This document shows, piece by piece, positions 16,991-24,986 of a DNA stretch of 64,000 nt; positions within the stretch are counted from its first letter, which is position 1; every line of letters begins with the position of its first letter. The DNA lies in assembly GCA_050290225.1 (NCBI GenBank), contig JBNKHG010000048.1, forward strand, positions 9,842-73,841, given 5' to 3'. Origin of the DNA: JBNKHG01 sp050290225 (GTDB taxonomy: Bacteria > Pseudomonadota > Gammaproteobacteria > Pseudomonadales > Cellvibrionaceae). The notes beneath the pieces were generated by a model that was not told the origin of the DNA, did no database searches, and saw only the letters and a program-made list of their open reading frames with translations. A program made the position numbers and the translations under genes.

Positions 16991-18271
16991 ATGCATTTGG
17001 AGCCCCAAACATTTCTGTCCCGCCTGTTTGAAACGGCGATCGCCGCGGCGCATCCGGAGCAGGTGTTGGCGCGGCATTTACCCGCCGATACCAGCGGGCG
17101 CGCTATCGTTATCGGCGCCGGCAAAGCGGCAGCGGCCATGGCCGCGGCGCTGGAAAAACACTGGAAGGGAACACTGAGCGGGCTGGTGGTGACACGCTAT
17201 GGTCACGGTGCGGCCTGCAAGCATATTGAAGTGGTGGAAGCGGCTCACCCGGTGCCCGACGATGCCGGCGAGGCCGTCGCCAGGCGCATGATGGCAATGG
17301 TGGAAAACCTGGGGGCCGACGACCAGGTGATATGCCTGATGTCCGGCGGGGGATCCTCCCTGTTATCACTTCCGGCGCCGGGCCTTTCATTAGCCGACAA
17401 ACAGTCGATCAACCGTGCCCTGCTCAAGTCCGGTGCCTCCATTGATGAAATGAATTGCGTGCGCAAGCACCTGTCGGCGATCAAGGGCGGTCGCCTGGCG
17501 CTCGCCTGTTACCCGGCGCGACTGCACACGTTTGCCATTTCCGACGTGCCGGGTGATGAAGCCACGGTGATTGCCTCGGGGCCGACCGTGACCGACCCCA
17601 GCCGTTCGGTGGAAGCCCTGGCGATTCTCTCGCGGTACCGCATAGAGGTGCCGAAGCAGGTGAGCGATTGGTTGCACAGCAGCGAGTCGGAAACCGTCAA
17701 GACCGGCCACCCGGCAATCGCCAACAGCCGCTTCACCCTGATAGCCAAACCCCAGCAGTCATTGGATGCCGCCGCCGCAGTGGTGCGGGAGTCCGGTCTC
17801 AATGTGATGATTCTGAGTGACTCTATCGAAGGGGAGGCGAGAGAAGTGGCCAAGGTGCACGCGGCCATTGCGCGGCAGGTCTGCGAACACGCCCAACCGC
17901 TGCCGGCGCCCTGTGTGATTTTATCCGGAGGTGAAACCACCGTGACGGTCCGGGGGCAGGGCCGCGGTGGACGCAATGCGGAGTTTCTTTTAAGCCTGGC
18001 CCACAGCCTGTCGAACCAGCCCCGCAGTCGTGACCGCATTTATGCGTTGGCCGCCGATACGGATGGTATCGATGGGTCGGAAGATAATGCCGGCGCAATT
18101 CTGACACCGCAAACCTTCGCGCGGGCCCGGGCGCTTGCGCTCAATACCGGTGATTATCTCGACAACAATGACGGCTACGGTTTTTTTGCCGCCACTGAAG
18201 ATCTTATTGTGACCGGACCAACGCGCACCAATGTCAACGACTTTCGCGCAATCCTTATCCTACCGGAATAA
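16991..18271 (+). CDS. Glycerate 2-kinase (MOFRL/GckA-TtuD family)
   Basis: Phosphorylates D-glycerate, by family to 2-phosphoglycerate, feeding the product of glxR into lower glycolysis. 426 residues: IVIGAGKAAAAMAAALEKHW near the N-terminus, LMSGGGSSLLSLPAPGLSL, MNCVRKHLSAIKGGRLA, ISDVPGDEATVIASGPTV, and the C-terminal MOFRL part (SGGETTVTVRGQGRGGRNAE split around residue 315, AADTDGIDGSEDNAGA). The ATG at 16991 follows GGGAGA. It ends 5 bp before pyk, so both are surely co-transcribed. Confidence 0.95.
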   Translation: MHLEPQTFLSRLFETAIAAAHPEQVLARHLPADTSGRAIVIGAGKAAAAMAAALEKHWKGTLSGLVVTRYGHGAACKHIEVVEAAHPVPDDAGEAVARRMMAMVENLGADDQVICLMSGGGSSLLSLPAPGLSLADKQSINRALLKSGASIDEMNCVRKHLSAIKGGRLALACYPARLHTFAISDVPGDEATVIASGPTVTDPSRSVEALAILSRYRIEVPKQVSDWLHSSESETVKTGHPAIANSRFTLIAKPQQSLDAAAAVVRESGLNVMILSDSIEGEAREVAKVHAAIARQVCEHAQPLPAPCVILSGGETTVTVRGQGRGGRNAEFLLSLAHSLSNQPRSRDRIYALAADTDGIDGSEDNAGAILTPQTFARARALALNTGDYLDNNDGYGFFAATEDLIVTGPTRTNVNDFRAILILPE

Positions 18272-18276
18272 CGCTT

Positions 18277-19689
18277 ATGACCGCTGTAAGAAATACCAAG
18301 ATTTTGGCGACCCTCGGCCCCAGTGTCGAGCACCGTCAGGCGGTGAAGGACCTGGTCGATGCCGGCGCCAACGTATTTCGACTGAACTTCAGCCACGGTG
18401 AACACGCCGATCACGCCCTGCGCTACGAGTGGATTCGCGATGTCGAGAAGGAGATTGGCAAACCCCTGGGCGTGCTGATGGATTTGCAGGGCCCCAAGCT
18501 GCGTGTCGGCACTTTTGCCGATGGGCGTATCCAACTTATCGAGGGAAGCCGTTTTCGCCTTGATGATTCATGTCGGCCCGGGGATGCGATGCGCGTCAAC
18601 CTGCCTCACCCGGAGGTCATTACCGCATTGAAGCCGGGTATGGATCTGTTGCTGGATGATGGCAAGGTTCGCCTTCGGGTCGACGTTTGCGACAACCGCT
18701 GGGTGGACACCACGGTGGTTACCGGTGGTGAACTTTCCGATCGCAAGGGAGTGAACATTCCCGATGCGCTGTTAAGCAGCGGCGTGTTGACCGATAAGGA
18801 CCTGGAAGACCTGCGCTTTGGTTTACGACTGGGTGTGGACTGGGTGGCGTTGTCTTTTGTGCAGCGACCCGAGGATGTGGCTTATGCCAGGAAATTGATC
18901 GCCGGTCGTGCCGCCATTATGGCAAAGATTGAAAAGCCCTCCGCAGTGGAATTACTGGAGGATATTGTCACTTTGGCGGATGGCGTCATGATCGCCCGAG
19001 GCGACCTGGGTGTGGAAATTTCCGCAGAAAGCGTGCCGCAAATCCAGAAAGAAATTATTCACGAGTGCCGTCGCCAGGGCAAGCCGGTGGTGGTCGCCAC
19101 CCAGATGCTGGAGTCCATGCGCGAAGCGCCGACCCCGACCCGCGCCGAGGTTACCGACGTGGCTAACGCCGTCTACGAAGGGGTGGACGCAGTGATGTTG
19201 TCGGCGGAAACCGCCTCGGGCAGCTACCCGGTCGAGGCGGTGTCGATAATGAGCAAAATTATTCACCAGGTGGAGACGGATCCGCGCTTTTGGTTGGGAC
19301 TCGATGCCAGTCACACGTCTGCCGAGCCCACCGTGGAGGACGCCATTAGCTGCGCCATTCGTCGCATCTCCAACATTCTGCCGGTCGCCATCCTGATCAA
19401 TGTCACTGAAACCGGCGTTACCAGTTTGCGCGCCTCCCGGGAACGGCCCAAGGCCCCGATATTGAGTCTGACGCCGAATATGGATACGGCGCGAAAGTTG
19501 ACGCTTGCCTGGGGCATTCGGTCGGTCCAGAGCCGTCGTTTTGAAGACAGTGAAGATATCGTAAAAGCGGCGATGGTCGCCGCCCTTAAAGAGCAAGTGG
19601 CGGCGGTCGGCGACACGGTGGTGATTACCGCGGGTATGCCTTTCGGTCGCCAGGGTACGACTAATTTTTTGCGAATAGAGGAGCTTTAG
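18277..19689 (+). CDS. pyk: Pyruvate kinase
   Basis: Converts phosphoenolpyruvate and ADP to pyruvate and ATP. 470 residues with TKILATLGPSVEHR, FRLNFSHGEHADH, MDLQGPKLRVG, IMAKIEKPSAVELLEDI (catalytic lysine), MIARGDLGVEI, ATQMLESM and AVMLSAETASGSYP. It starts 5 bp after glycerate kinase, so this copy is tied to glyoxylate/glycerate use and may be a second pyruvate kinase. That is inference, as the rest of the genome is unseen. Confidence 0.97.
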   Translation: MTAVRNTKILATLGPSVEHRQAVKDLVDAGANVFRLNFSHGEHADHALRYEWIRDVEKEIGKPLGVLMDLQGPKLRVGTFADGRIQLIEGSRFRLDDSCRPGDAMRVNLPHPEVITALKPGMDLLLDDGKVRLRVDVCDNRWVDTTVVTGGELSDRKGVNIPDALLSSGVLTDKDLEDLRFGLRLGVDWVALSFVQRPEDVAYARKLIAGRAAIMAKIEKPSAVELLEDIVTLADGVMIARGDLGVEISAESVPQIQKEIIHECRRQGKPVVVATQMLESMREAPTPTRAEVTDVANAVYEGVDAVMLSAETASGSYPVEAVSIMSKIIHQVETDPRFWLGLDASHTSAEPTVEDAISCAIRRISNILPVAILINVTETGVTSLRASRERPKAPILSLTPNMDTARKLTLAWGIRSVQSRRFEDSEDIVKAAMVAALKEQVAAVGDTVVITAGMPFGRQGTTNFLRIEEL

Positions 19690-19773
19690 GAAACCACGGG
19701 TAAAAATTAACAGAGACCAAAACCATTCACCTTGACTGATTAATAACGATAAAGTCACTAGAGAGGTAAAACC

Positions 19774-21129
19774 ATGAGCGATGTCATTGAAGCCGGAGTC
19801 AGTAGTACGCCAGAAGTCGAACGCCAGGGTGGCGCGGGCATTTTGGAGCGACTTTTTAATTTGAGCGAGAGAGGAACCAACGTCAAAACGGAAGTGATTG
19901 CCGGTGTGACCACTTTCCTCACCATGGCCTATATTATTTTCGTAAACCCCAATATCCTGTCCGCGGCGGGTATGGACCACGGCGCCGTGTTTGTGGCCAC
20001 CTGCCTGGCAGCCGCTGTGGGCTGCCTGATTATGGGGTTATACGCCAACTACCCGATCGCCCTGGCGCCGGGTATGGGACTCAATGCCTTTTTCAGTTTT
20101 ACCGTGGTCGGTGAAATGGGGTATAGCTGGCAGGTGGCACTGGGCGCCGTGTTCCTGTCCGGCGTGGTCTTTCTGTTTCTGAGCGTTTTTAAAGTGCGGG
20201 AGTGGATTATCAACAGCATTCCCCAGTCGCTGCGACACGCGCTGGCGGCCGGGGTGGGGTTGTTTCTGGCCATCATTGCGCTGAAAACGGCGGGACTTGT
20301 AGTCGACAGCCCGGCCACACTGGTGACCCTTGGGAATGTTACCCAGCCGGGACCGCTGTTGGCGGCTGTGAGTTTCTTTATTATCGTTGCGCTCTCCTAC
20401 CGGAAGGTGCCTGGTGCTGTCATGCTCGGCATTCTGGCGGTGTCTGTGATCAGCTTGATAGCGGGTCTGGTGGAGTTTAACGGCTTTATCGCCACGCCGC
20501 CGAGTATTGTGCCAACCATGCTGCAACTGGATATCGCCGGCGCTTTTGAAGTGAGTATGATCAGCATTATCTTTGCATTCCTGTTCGTTGATCTGTTCGA
20601 TACCGCCGGTACCCTGATGGGGGTGGCTCATCGCGCTGACCTGTTGGATGAAAATGGCAATATGCCGCGGCTCGGCCGGGCACTGATGGCCGACAGTTCC
20701 GCCAGTATGTTCGGCTCGCTGATGGGGTCTTCCACCACCACCAGTTATGTGGAAAGTACGGCCGGTATTGCCGCCGGTGGCCGTACCGGGCTGACAGCCG
20801 TGGTCTGCGCCGCACTCTTCCTTGGTTGTATGTTCTTCTCACCTGTGGCCGGCATGGTGCCCGGTTATGCCACCGCCGGTGCTCTGCTGTATGTGGCGGT
20901 GTTGATGACCGGTGGGCTGACTGCCATTGACTGGGGGGATATAACCGAGGCGGCGCCTGCGGTGATCGCGGCCATCATGATGCCGCTGTCATTTTCGATT
21001 GCCAACGGTATCGCCCTCGGATTTATCGCTTACACGGTGATCAAGGTGGCCAGTGGACGCACCGCTGATATCTCCCCCAGCGTCTATGTACTGTGTGCGC
21101 TGTTTGTCGCCAAGTTTATATTCTTTTAA
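19774..21129 (+). CDS. Purine permease, AzgA-like NCS2 branch
   Basis: Inner-membrane symporter, 451 residues with about 12-14 transmembrane segments. The motifs GVTTFLTMAYIIFVNPNIL, APGMGLNAFFSFTVV, DTAGTLMGVAHRADLLDENG and SSTTTSYVESTAGIAAGGRTG mark the guanine/hypoxanthine/adenine (PbuG/GhxP/AzgA) group rather than the xanthine/urate branch. Good ribosome-binding site AGAGAGGT at the ATG. Downstream of pyk and upstream of adenine deaminase, it probably imports adenine, guanine or hypoxanthine for the island. Confidence 0.93.
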   Translation: MSDVIEAGVSSTPEVERQGGAGILERLFNLSERGTNVKTEVIAGVTTFLTMAYIIFVNPNILSAAGMDHGAVFVATCLAAAVGCLIMGLYANYPIALAPGMGLNAFFSFTVVGEMGYSWQVALGAVFLSGVVFLFLSVFKVREWIINSIPQSLRHALAAGVGLFLAIIALKTAGLVVDSPATLVTLGNVTQPGPLLAAVSFFIIVALSYRKVPGAVMLGILAVSVISLIAGLVEFNGFIATPPSIVPTMLQLDIAGAFEVSMISIIFAFLFVDLFDTAGTLMGVAHRADLLDENGNMPRLGRALMADSSASMFGSLMGSSTTTSYVESTAGIAAGGRTGLTAVVCAALFLGCMFFSPVAGMVPGYATAGALLYVAVLMTGGLTAIDWGDITEAAPAVIAAIMMPLSFSIANGIALGFIAYTVIKVASGRTADISPSVYVLCALFVAKFIFF

Positions 21130-21170
21130 TGGTGCGACCGGGATCAAGCGGCCCGGAAAAGATGGAACGG

Positions 21171-21247
21171 CTTCAAGCTTCAAGTTTCAAGCTTCAAGCT
21201 TCAAGCTTCAAGCTTCAAGCTTACAGCTTGCGGCTTGCGGCTTGCGG
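21171..21247. repeat. Period-7 tandem repeat between permease and deaminase
   Basis: Eleven contiguous 7-bp units: six CTTCAAG plus one TTTCAAG, one CTTACAG and three CTTGCGG. Same unit style as the arrays at 979, 12432 and 40364. It lies 40 bp after the permease stop, where a terminator might be expected; no obvious hairpin-T-run is seen there. Confidence 0.92.
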
Positions 21248-21320
21248 CTTTTAAACATTCCCGGACGCACGCTAAATAGTGAACCTTCAACATGCGAACT
21301 TTTAACCAGCGAGAATCGTA

Positions 21321-22352
21321 GTGAAGAATTTTATTACCAAACTGCCCAAGGCTGAATTGCACCTGCATATCGAAGGTACACTCGAACCCGAGTTGATGTT
21401 CGAACTGGCGCAGCGCAACCGGATAGAGTTGCCGTTTCGTTCGGTGGCAGAGGTGCGCGAGGCGTACCAGTTTTCAAACCTGCAATCGTTTTTGGATATC
21501 TATTACCAAGGGGCTCAGGTGTTGATTCATGAGCGGGATTTCTACGACCTGACCTGGGCCTATATGGAAAAACTGCACCAGCAACAGGTGCGACATATCG
21601 AGATGTTTTTCGATCCCCAGACGCATACCGATCGAGGCATCAAGTTTGCCACCGTTATCAATGGCATTCATCGCGCACTGGAGGACGCCAGGGAAAGCTT
21701 TGGTATCTCCTCCATGTTGATTATGTGTTTCCTGCGGCACCTGAGCGAGGCGGCAGCCCTGGAAACCCTGTCTCAGGCGCTACCGTTTAAACACCTGATC
21801 AAAGCCGTGGGGCTGGATTCCGGGGAGGCGGGCAATCCACCGGAAAAATTTGTCGAGGTGTTTGCCCGCGCCCGGGAACAGGGTTACCTGTGTGTGGCCC
21901 ACGCCGGCGAAGAGGGACCGGCTGACAATATCTGGCAGGCGATAAGACTGCTGAAGGTCAGGCGCATCGACCACGGGGTTCGCTGTGAGGAAGATCCAAC
22001 CCTTGTGGCCTTTTTGCGAGAGCATCAGATCCCATTGACGGTCTGTCCCCTATCCAACACGGCGCTCAAGGTATACCCGCATATGGGTGAGCACAATATT
22101 GCCCGGTTGTTGCGTCAGGGATTGAGGGTGACGGTTAACTCCGATGATCCCGCTTATTTCGGGGGGCACCTCAATGATAACTATATCGCCATACAGGAGG
22201 CGTTTGATCTCAGTTGTGCGGAGATGGCACAGCTGGCGCGGCAGAGTTTTGAAGCCAGCTTTTTAACGGAGCCGGAAAAGCAGGTGCATCTAAAGGCGAT
22301 CGACGCCTGTCTTCGGGAGGCGGCGCCGGAGAAAGTCTCTCGGACTGTCTAA
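21321..22352 (+). CDS. Adenine deaminase (adenosine-deaminase-like family)
   Basis: Deaminates adenine to hypoxanthine, the substrate of xanthine dehydrogenase. 343 residues: KAELHLHIEGTLEPELMFEL (zinc His pair; the HIEGT form is typical of adenine rather than adenosine deaminases), VAHAGEEGPADNIWQAI, RIDHGVRCEEDP, CPLSNTALKVYPHM and VTVNSDDPAYFGG. The GTG start has only a weak ribosome-binding site. Adenosine deaminase is the alternative; the permease next door supports a free base as substrate. Confidence 0.9.
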   Translation: MKNFITKLPKAELHLHIEGTLEPELMFELAQRNRIELPFRSVAEVREAYQFSNLQSFLDIYYQGAQVLIHERDFYDLTWAYMEKLHQQQVRHIEMFFDPQTHTDRGIKFATVINGIHRALEDARESFGISSMLIMCFLRHLSEAAALETLSQALPFKHLIKAVGLDSGEAGNPPEKFVEVFARAREQGYLCVAHAGEEGPADNIWQAIRLLKVRRIDHGVRCEEDPTLVAFLREHQIPLTVCPLSNTALKVYPHMGEHNIARLLRQGLRVTVNSDDPAYFGGHLNDNYIAIQEAFDLSCAEMAQLARQSFEASFLTEPEKQVHLKAIDACLREAAPEKVSRTV

Positions 22353-22381
22353 CCCAGTTTCAGTGTCCGGACACATGTTAT

Positions 22382-22942
22382 ATGGAAATAGAAAGAATTG
22401 ATAGTGATCGGGACCTGCCGGTTACTGCGATAATACGCCGCCGGGTACGCCCGGGATACGAAGCGGAGTTTGAGCTCTGGTCAAAGGGTGTTGCAGCAGA
22501 ATGCCAAAAGTTTGCGGGCTACCTGGGGACTCGCGTAATCCATCCCGCCGATCCAGCGGAAGCCCAGGTCACCATTATCAGCTTTGACAGCTACCCAAAC
22601 TACCAGGCATGGATGAATTCGGAGGTGCGTCGCGAATGGACGCAGAAGGTGAAAGCCATTACCAAGGGGTCAGCCGCCATCGAACAATTTTCCGGCTTGG
22701 ATTATTGGTTGGGGACGGAAAGCACTCAGAAATCAAGCTGGCCTCCCAGTTTTAAAATGATTGTAGTGGCCTATATCGCCATATGGCCTTTGGTTCATTT
22801 TGTGTCGCCCCTGCTGCAGCCCTACCTGCCGACCAATCCCTTGCTTGCCTCTCTGATTTCAAGCGCCGTGATCACGCCTTTGATGGGCTATCTATCCCTG
22901 CCCCTGGTGAGCCGGATTTTTCACAAGTGGTTGGTGGGCTAA
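22382..22942 (+). CDS. ABM-domain protein with two C-terminal membrane helices
   Basis: 186 residues. The first 110 or so resemble the antibiotic-biosynthesis-monooxygenase (ABM) ferredoxin-like fold: TAIIRRRVRPGYEAEFELW, FAGYLGTRVIHP, YPNYQAWMNSEVRREW. After a hinge come two hydrophobic helices (about 122-145 and 150-175), so it is probably anchored in the inner membrane. It starts 29 bp after the deaminase and may be read from the same transcript, but no purine role is evident. Substrate unknown. Confidence 0.82.
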   Translation: MEIERIDSDRDLPVTAIIRRRVRPGYEAEFELWSKGVAAECQKFAGYLGTRVIHPADPAEAQVTIISFDSYPNYQAWMNSEVRREWTQKVKAITKGSAAIEQFSGLDYWLGTESTQKSSWPPSFKMIVVAYIAIWPLVHFVSPLLQPYLPTNPLLASLISSAVITPLMGYLSLPLVSRIFHKWLVG

Positions 22943-23283
22943 GCGAAGCCCGGCGATTGAGCGTAGCCGCGGGCGTACATCAGAGCAATCGCTTCCTCGT
23001 CGTTATCGGCTGGTTAGGGGCGGCTCTGCGGTATTCGCATTCGCTGCAATAGTGTGATGCATGTCACATTATTGGTGTGGATCACTCGGCATTTTACAGG
23101 AGATTGGTTTCCAGGCTTTTCATTATTGGCCTTTCTTGGTAATAAAAGAAGATTCTTGTGACATTACCAATTAGTAAAAACGCAAGGGTACTCTATAATA
23201 CGCGCTCTCGATGCCCGGGGGCTCAGGCCTGGAACGCACACAGCGCAGGGAAATCAGGAAAACTCTAGCGGAGAATAGGTTTT
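22943..23283. other. Intergenic region before the PA2779-like gene
   Basis: 340 bp without a convincing gene. It holds a CRP-type palindrome (23053-23068) and a TATAAT hexamer at 23194-23199 with only a weak -35. The ribosome-binding site of the next gene is probably AGCGGAG near 23268. Confidence 0.6.
23053..23068. promoter_or_regulatory. CRP/Vfr-type binding site
   Basis: TGTGATGCATGTCACA: both CRP half-sites TGTGA and TCACA are exact with the correct 6-bp spacer. It lies 126 bp upstream of the candidate -10 and 230 bp before the PA2779-like start. The distance makes activation of this gene possible but unproven. Confidence 0.55.
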
Positions 23284-23682
23284 ATGAAGATGTTTATAAG
23301 GTGCCAAAAATTAAAGAAGACCTTGATCGGTCTGCTGCTGATCTCGTGGTTTATGGGTGGTTATGCGCAAGCGGGAATGGTGTCGACAAGCGCGGTGATT
23401 GGCGCTCATGGAGAATCATACACGCAAGCGCAACTTCAGGCCGCATTGGCGTCAGAAGAACTTAAATCCCAATTGCAGGACATGGGGGTTGATACCGATC
23501 AACTTAATGATCGCATTGCCAGTCTTACTCCCAGTGAAATTCAACAGCTGAATGCCAGGCTCGAACAAGAGCCCGCCGGCGGCATTGTAGGTGCGTTGGT
23601 AACCATATTTGTTGTCCTTGTCATTACCGATATGTTATGTGCCACTGATGTATTCACCTTTGTTAGATGTATTAACAAGTAG
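23284..23682 (+). CDS. PA2779-family small membrane protein
   Basis: 132 residues: an N-terminal hydrophobic stretch (TLIGLLLISWFMGGYAQAG, signal peptide or anchor), a polar central helix (ESYTQAQLQAALASEELKSQ and DQLNDRIASLTPSEIQQLNA), a Gly-rich turn and a C-terminal hydrophobic segment. The pattern is that of the PA2779 family, nearly always encoded just before a PA2778-type cysteine peptidase, as here. The peptidase could process or use this protein; that partnership is inference from gene order. Confidence 0.85.
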   Translation: MKMFIRCQKLKKTLIGLLLISWFMGGYAQAGMVSTSAVIGAHGESYTQAQLQAALASEELKSQLQDMGVDTDQLNDRIASLTPSEIQQLNARLEQEPAGGIVGALVTIFVVLVITDMLCATDVFTFVRCINK

Positions 23683-23695
23683 CATTTCGAAACGT

Positions 23696-24775
23696 GTGGT
23701 TTTTGTTCGCCTTTCAGTAAGATTGGCGAAGTTGCTTATTGGCCTGGGCTACACGTTTCTGGTCGCCTGCTCAAGCAATCCTGTCAAGTTAGATGGTGAC
23801 AGGCTTGGGCAGATCCCCGACTCACATATCATTTCCAACTTGCCCTACTTCCCGCAAGAGGATGACCAGTGCGGTCCTGCGTCATTGGCTACAGTGCTTG
23901 GCGCAAGAAACATTGCTGTTACCCCGCAAGCACTTCGCGAGAAAGTATACATTCCCGCCAAACAGGGTTCGCTGAAGACTGAAATGGTGGCACAGGCAAG
24001 GCGTCACGGGATGCTTGTGTATCGGTTGGATCCCCAACTAACCGATATTTTTACGGAGGTCAGTGGGGGTAACCCGGTGTTGGTGTTGCAGAATCTGGGT
24101 TTTGACTGGTTGCCGAGATGGCACTTCAGTGTCGTCATTGGCTACGATATATCGCAGCAGATTGTCACGTTAAGGTCGGGAAAGCATCGCGCCTATAATG
24201 TCTCTTTGCCGTTGTTTTCAAAAACCTGGAATCGGGCGGACAACTGGGCCGTGGTGATCATGGATCCGTCTACATTACCTCAGACTGCACAGCAGTCGCG
24301 TTTTTTGAGTTCTGCCAATGAGCTGGAAATTGTCGGTGAAGCGAAGGCGGCTCTCGCCGCTTATACGGCTTCCATTGAGCGTTGGCCCGCATCTTCATTG
24401 ACCTATTTCGGGGCGGGCAATACCGCTTACTCGCTGGATCAATTCGACAAGGCCCGCCAGTTTTTCTCTACCTATATCAAGCAGAATCCCAAATCTCCAG
24501 CGGGATGGAATAATCTGGCTTTCAGTTTAATCAAACTGGGGTGTCGGGATGAGGCGCTCTCCGCGATATCCTGTGCGTTGAACCTGGCACCCGGCGAGCA
24601 GGAGTATTTAAGCAGTAAGGCTGAAATCCTTTCTTATAAAGGGCAAAGTACACAAACGAGTTCCTGTCCGATACCCCGGTGCCCGCTTGCTAATCGCCCG
24701 TTTGCTAATCGCCCGCTTGCTAATCGCCCGCTTGTTAATCGCCCGCTTGCTAATCGCCCGCTTGCTAATCGATAG
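23696..24775 (+). CDS. PA2778-family C39-like cysteine peptidase lipoprotein with TPRs
   Basis: 359 residues if started at GTG 23696. That start gives a lipoprotein signal (LLIGLGYTFLVAC, Cys25); an in-frame ATG at 23648 overlaps the previous gene. A C39-like peptidase domain follows: DQCGPASLATVLGA (catalytic Cys) and RWHFSVVIGYD (His). Two or three TPR helices (YFGAGNTAYSLDQFDKARQF, AGWNNLAFSLIKLG) cover about 215-310. The tail is six copies of P-L/F-A/V-N-R encoded by a 15-bp DNA repeat and looks like a recent addition. Start uncertain; no strong ribosome-binding site. Confidence 0.83.
   Translation: MVFVRLSVRLAKLLIGLGYTFLVACSSNPVKLDGDRLGQIPDSHIISNLPYFPQEDDQCGPASLATVLGARNIAVTPQALREKVYIPAKQGSLKTEMVAQARRHGMLVYRLDPQLTDIFTEVSGGNPVLVLQNLGFDWLPRWHFSVVIGYDISQQIVTLRSGKHRAYNVSLPLFSKTWNRADNWAVVIMDPSTLPQTAQQSRFLSSANELEIVGEAKAALAAYTASIERWPASSLTYFGAGNTAYSLDQFDKARQFFSTYIKQNPKSPAGWNNLAFSLIKLGCRDEALSAISCALNLAPGEQEYLSSKAEILSYKGQSTQTSSCPIPRCPLANRPFANRPLANRPLVNRPLANRPLANR
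24681..24770 (+). repeat. Six-copy 15-bp tandem repeat at the end of the peptidase gene
   Basis: Six contiguous units of GCCCGCTTGCTAATC (copies 2 and 4 have one change each), read in frame as the pentapeptide PLANR. A TAG follows immediately. The unit contains GCTTGC, reminiscent of the period-7 family elsewhere, but the period differs. Confidence 0.95.
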
Positions 24776-24892
24776 AAACGGGTTTCACCGCTATTTGCTT
24801 ACAGCCTCCGCACAATCAATTCCGGGAATACCTGTTTTTCCGGTGCCGGGACAGGCTCTTTCGCAGACCTTGACTGTCAAGTCTTTACGCGT

Positions 24893-24914
24893 AGCGCTCT
24901 CTTGGGAGAGCGCT
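24893..24914. terminator. Hairpin between convergent genes
   Basis: Perfect 9-bp stem AGCGCTCTC / GAGAGCGCT with a 4-nt loop, followed by GTTTGAATTT. Lies between the peptidase gene and the convergent asnS; the T tract is weak, so termination is probable but not certain. Confidence 0.5.
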
Positions 24915-24986
24915 GTTTGAATTTCAGGTCACCGCTGGCGGTTGAGAAGTCGCGGTGAGTATTAACACGGGATTGAACCGGACCTA

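Noticed and set aside
18952..19980. 342-codon minus-strand frame across pyk and the permease start
   Set aside because: Runs antisense through pyruvate kinase core motifs; no support.
24893..24914. tRNA-like or riboswitch fold
   Set aside because: Only a simple hairpin is visible, without further conserved stems.
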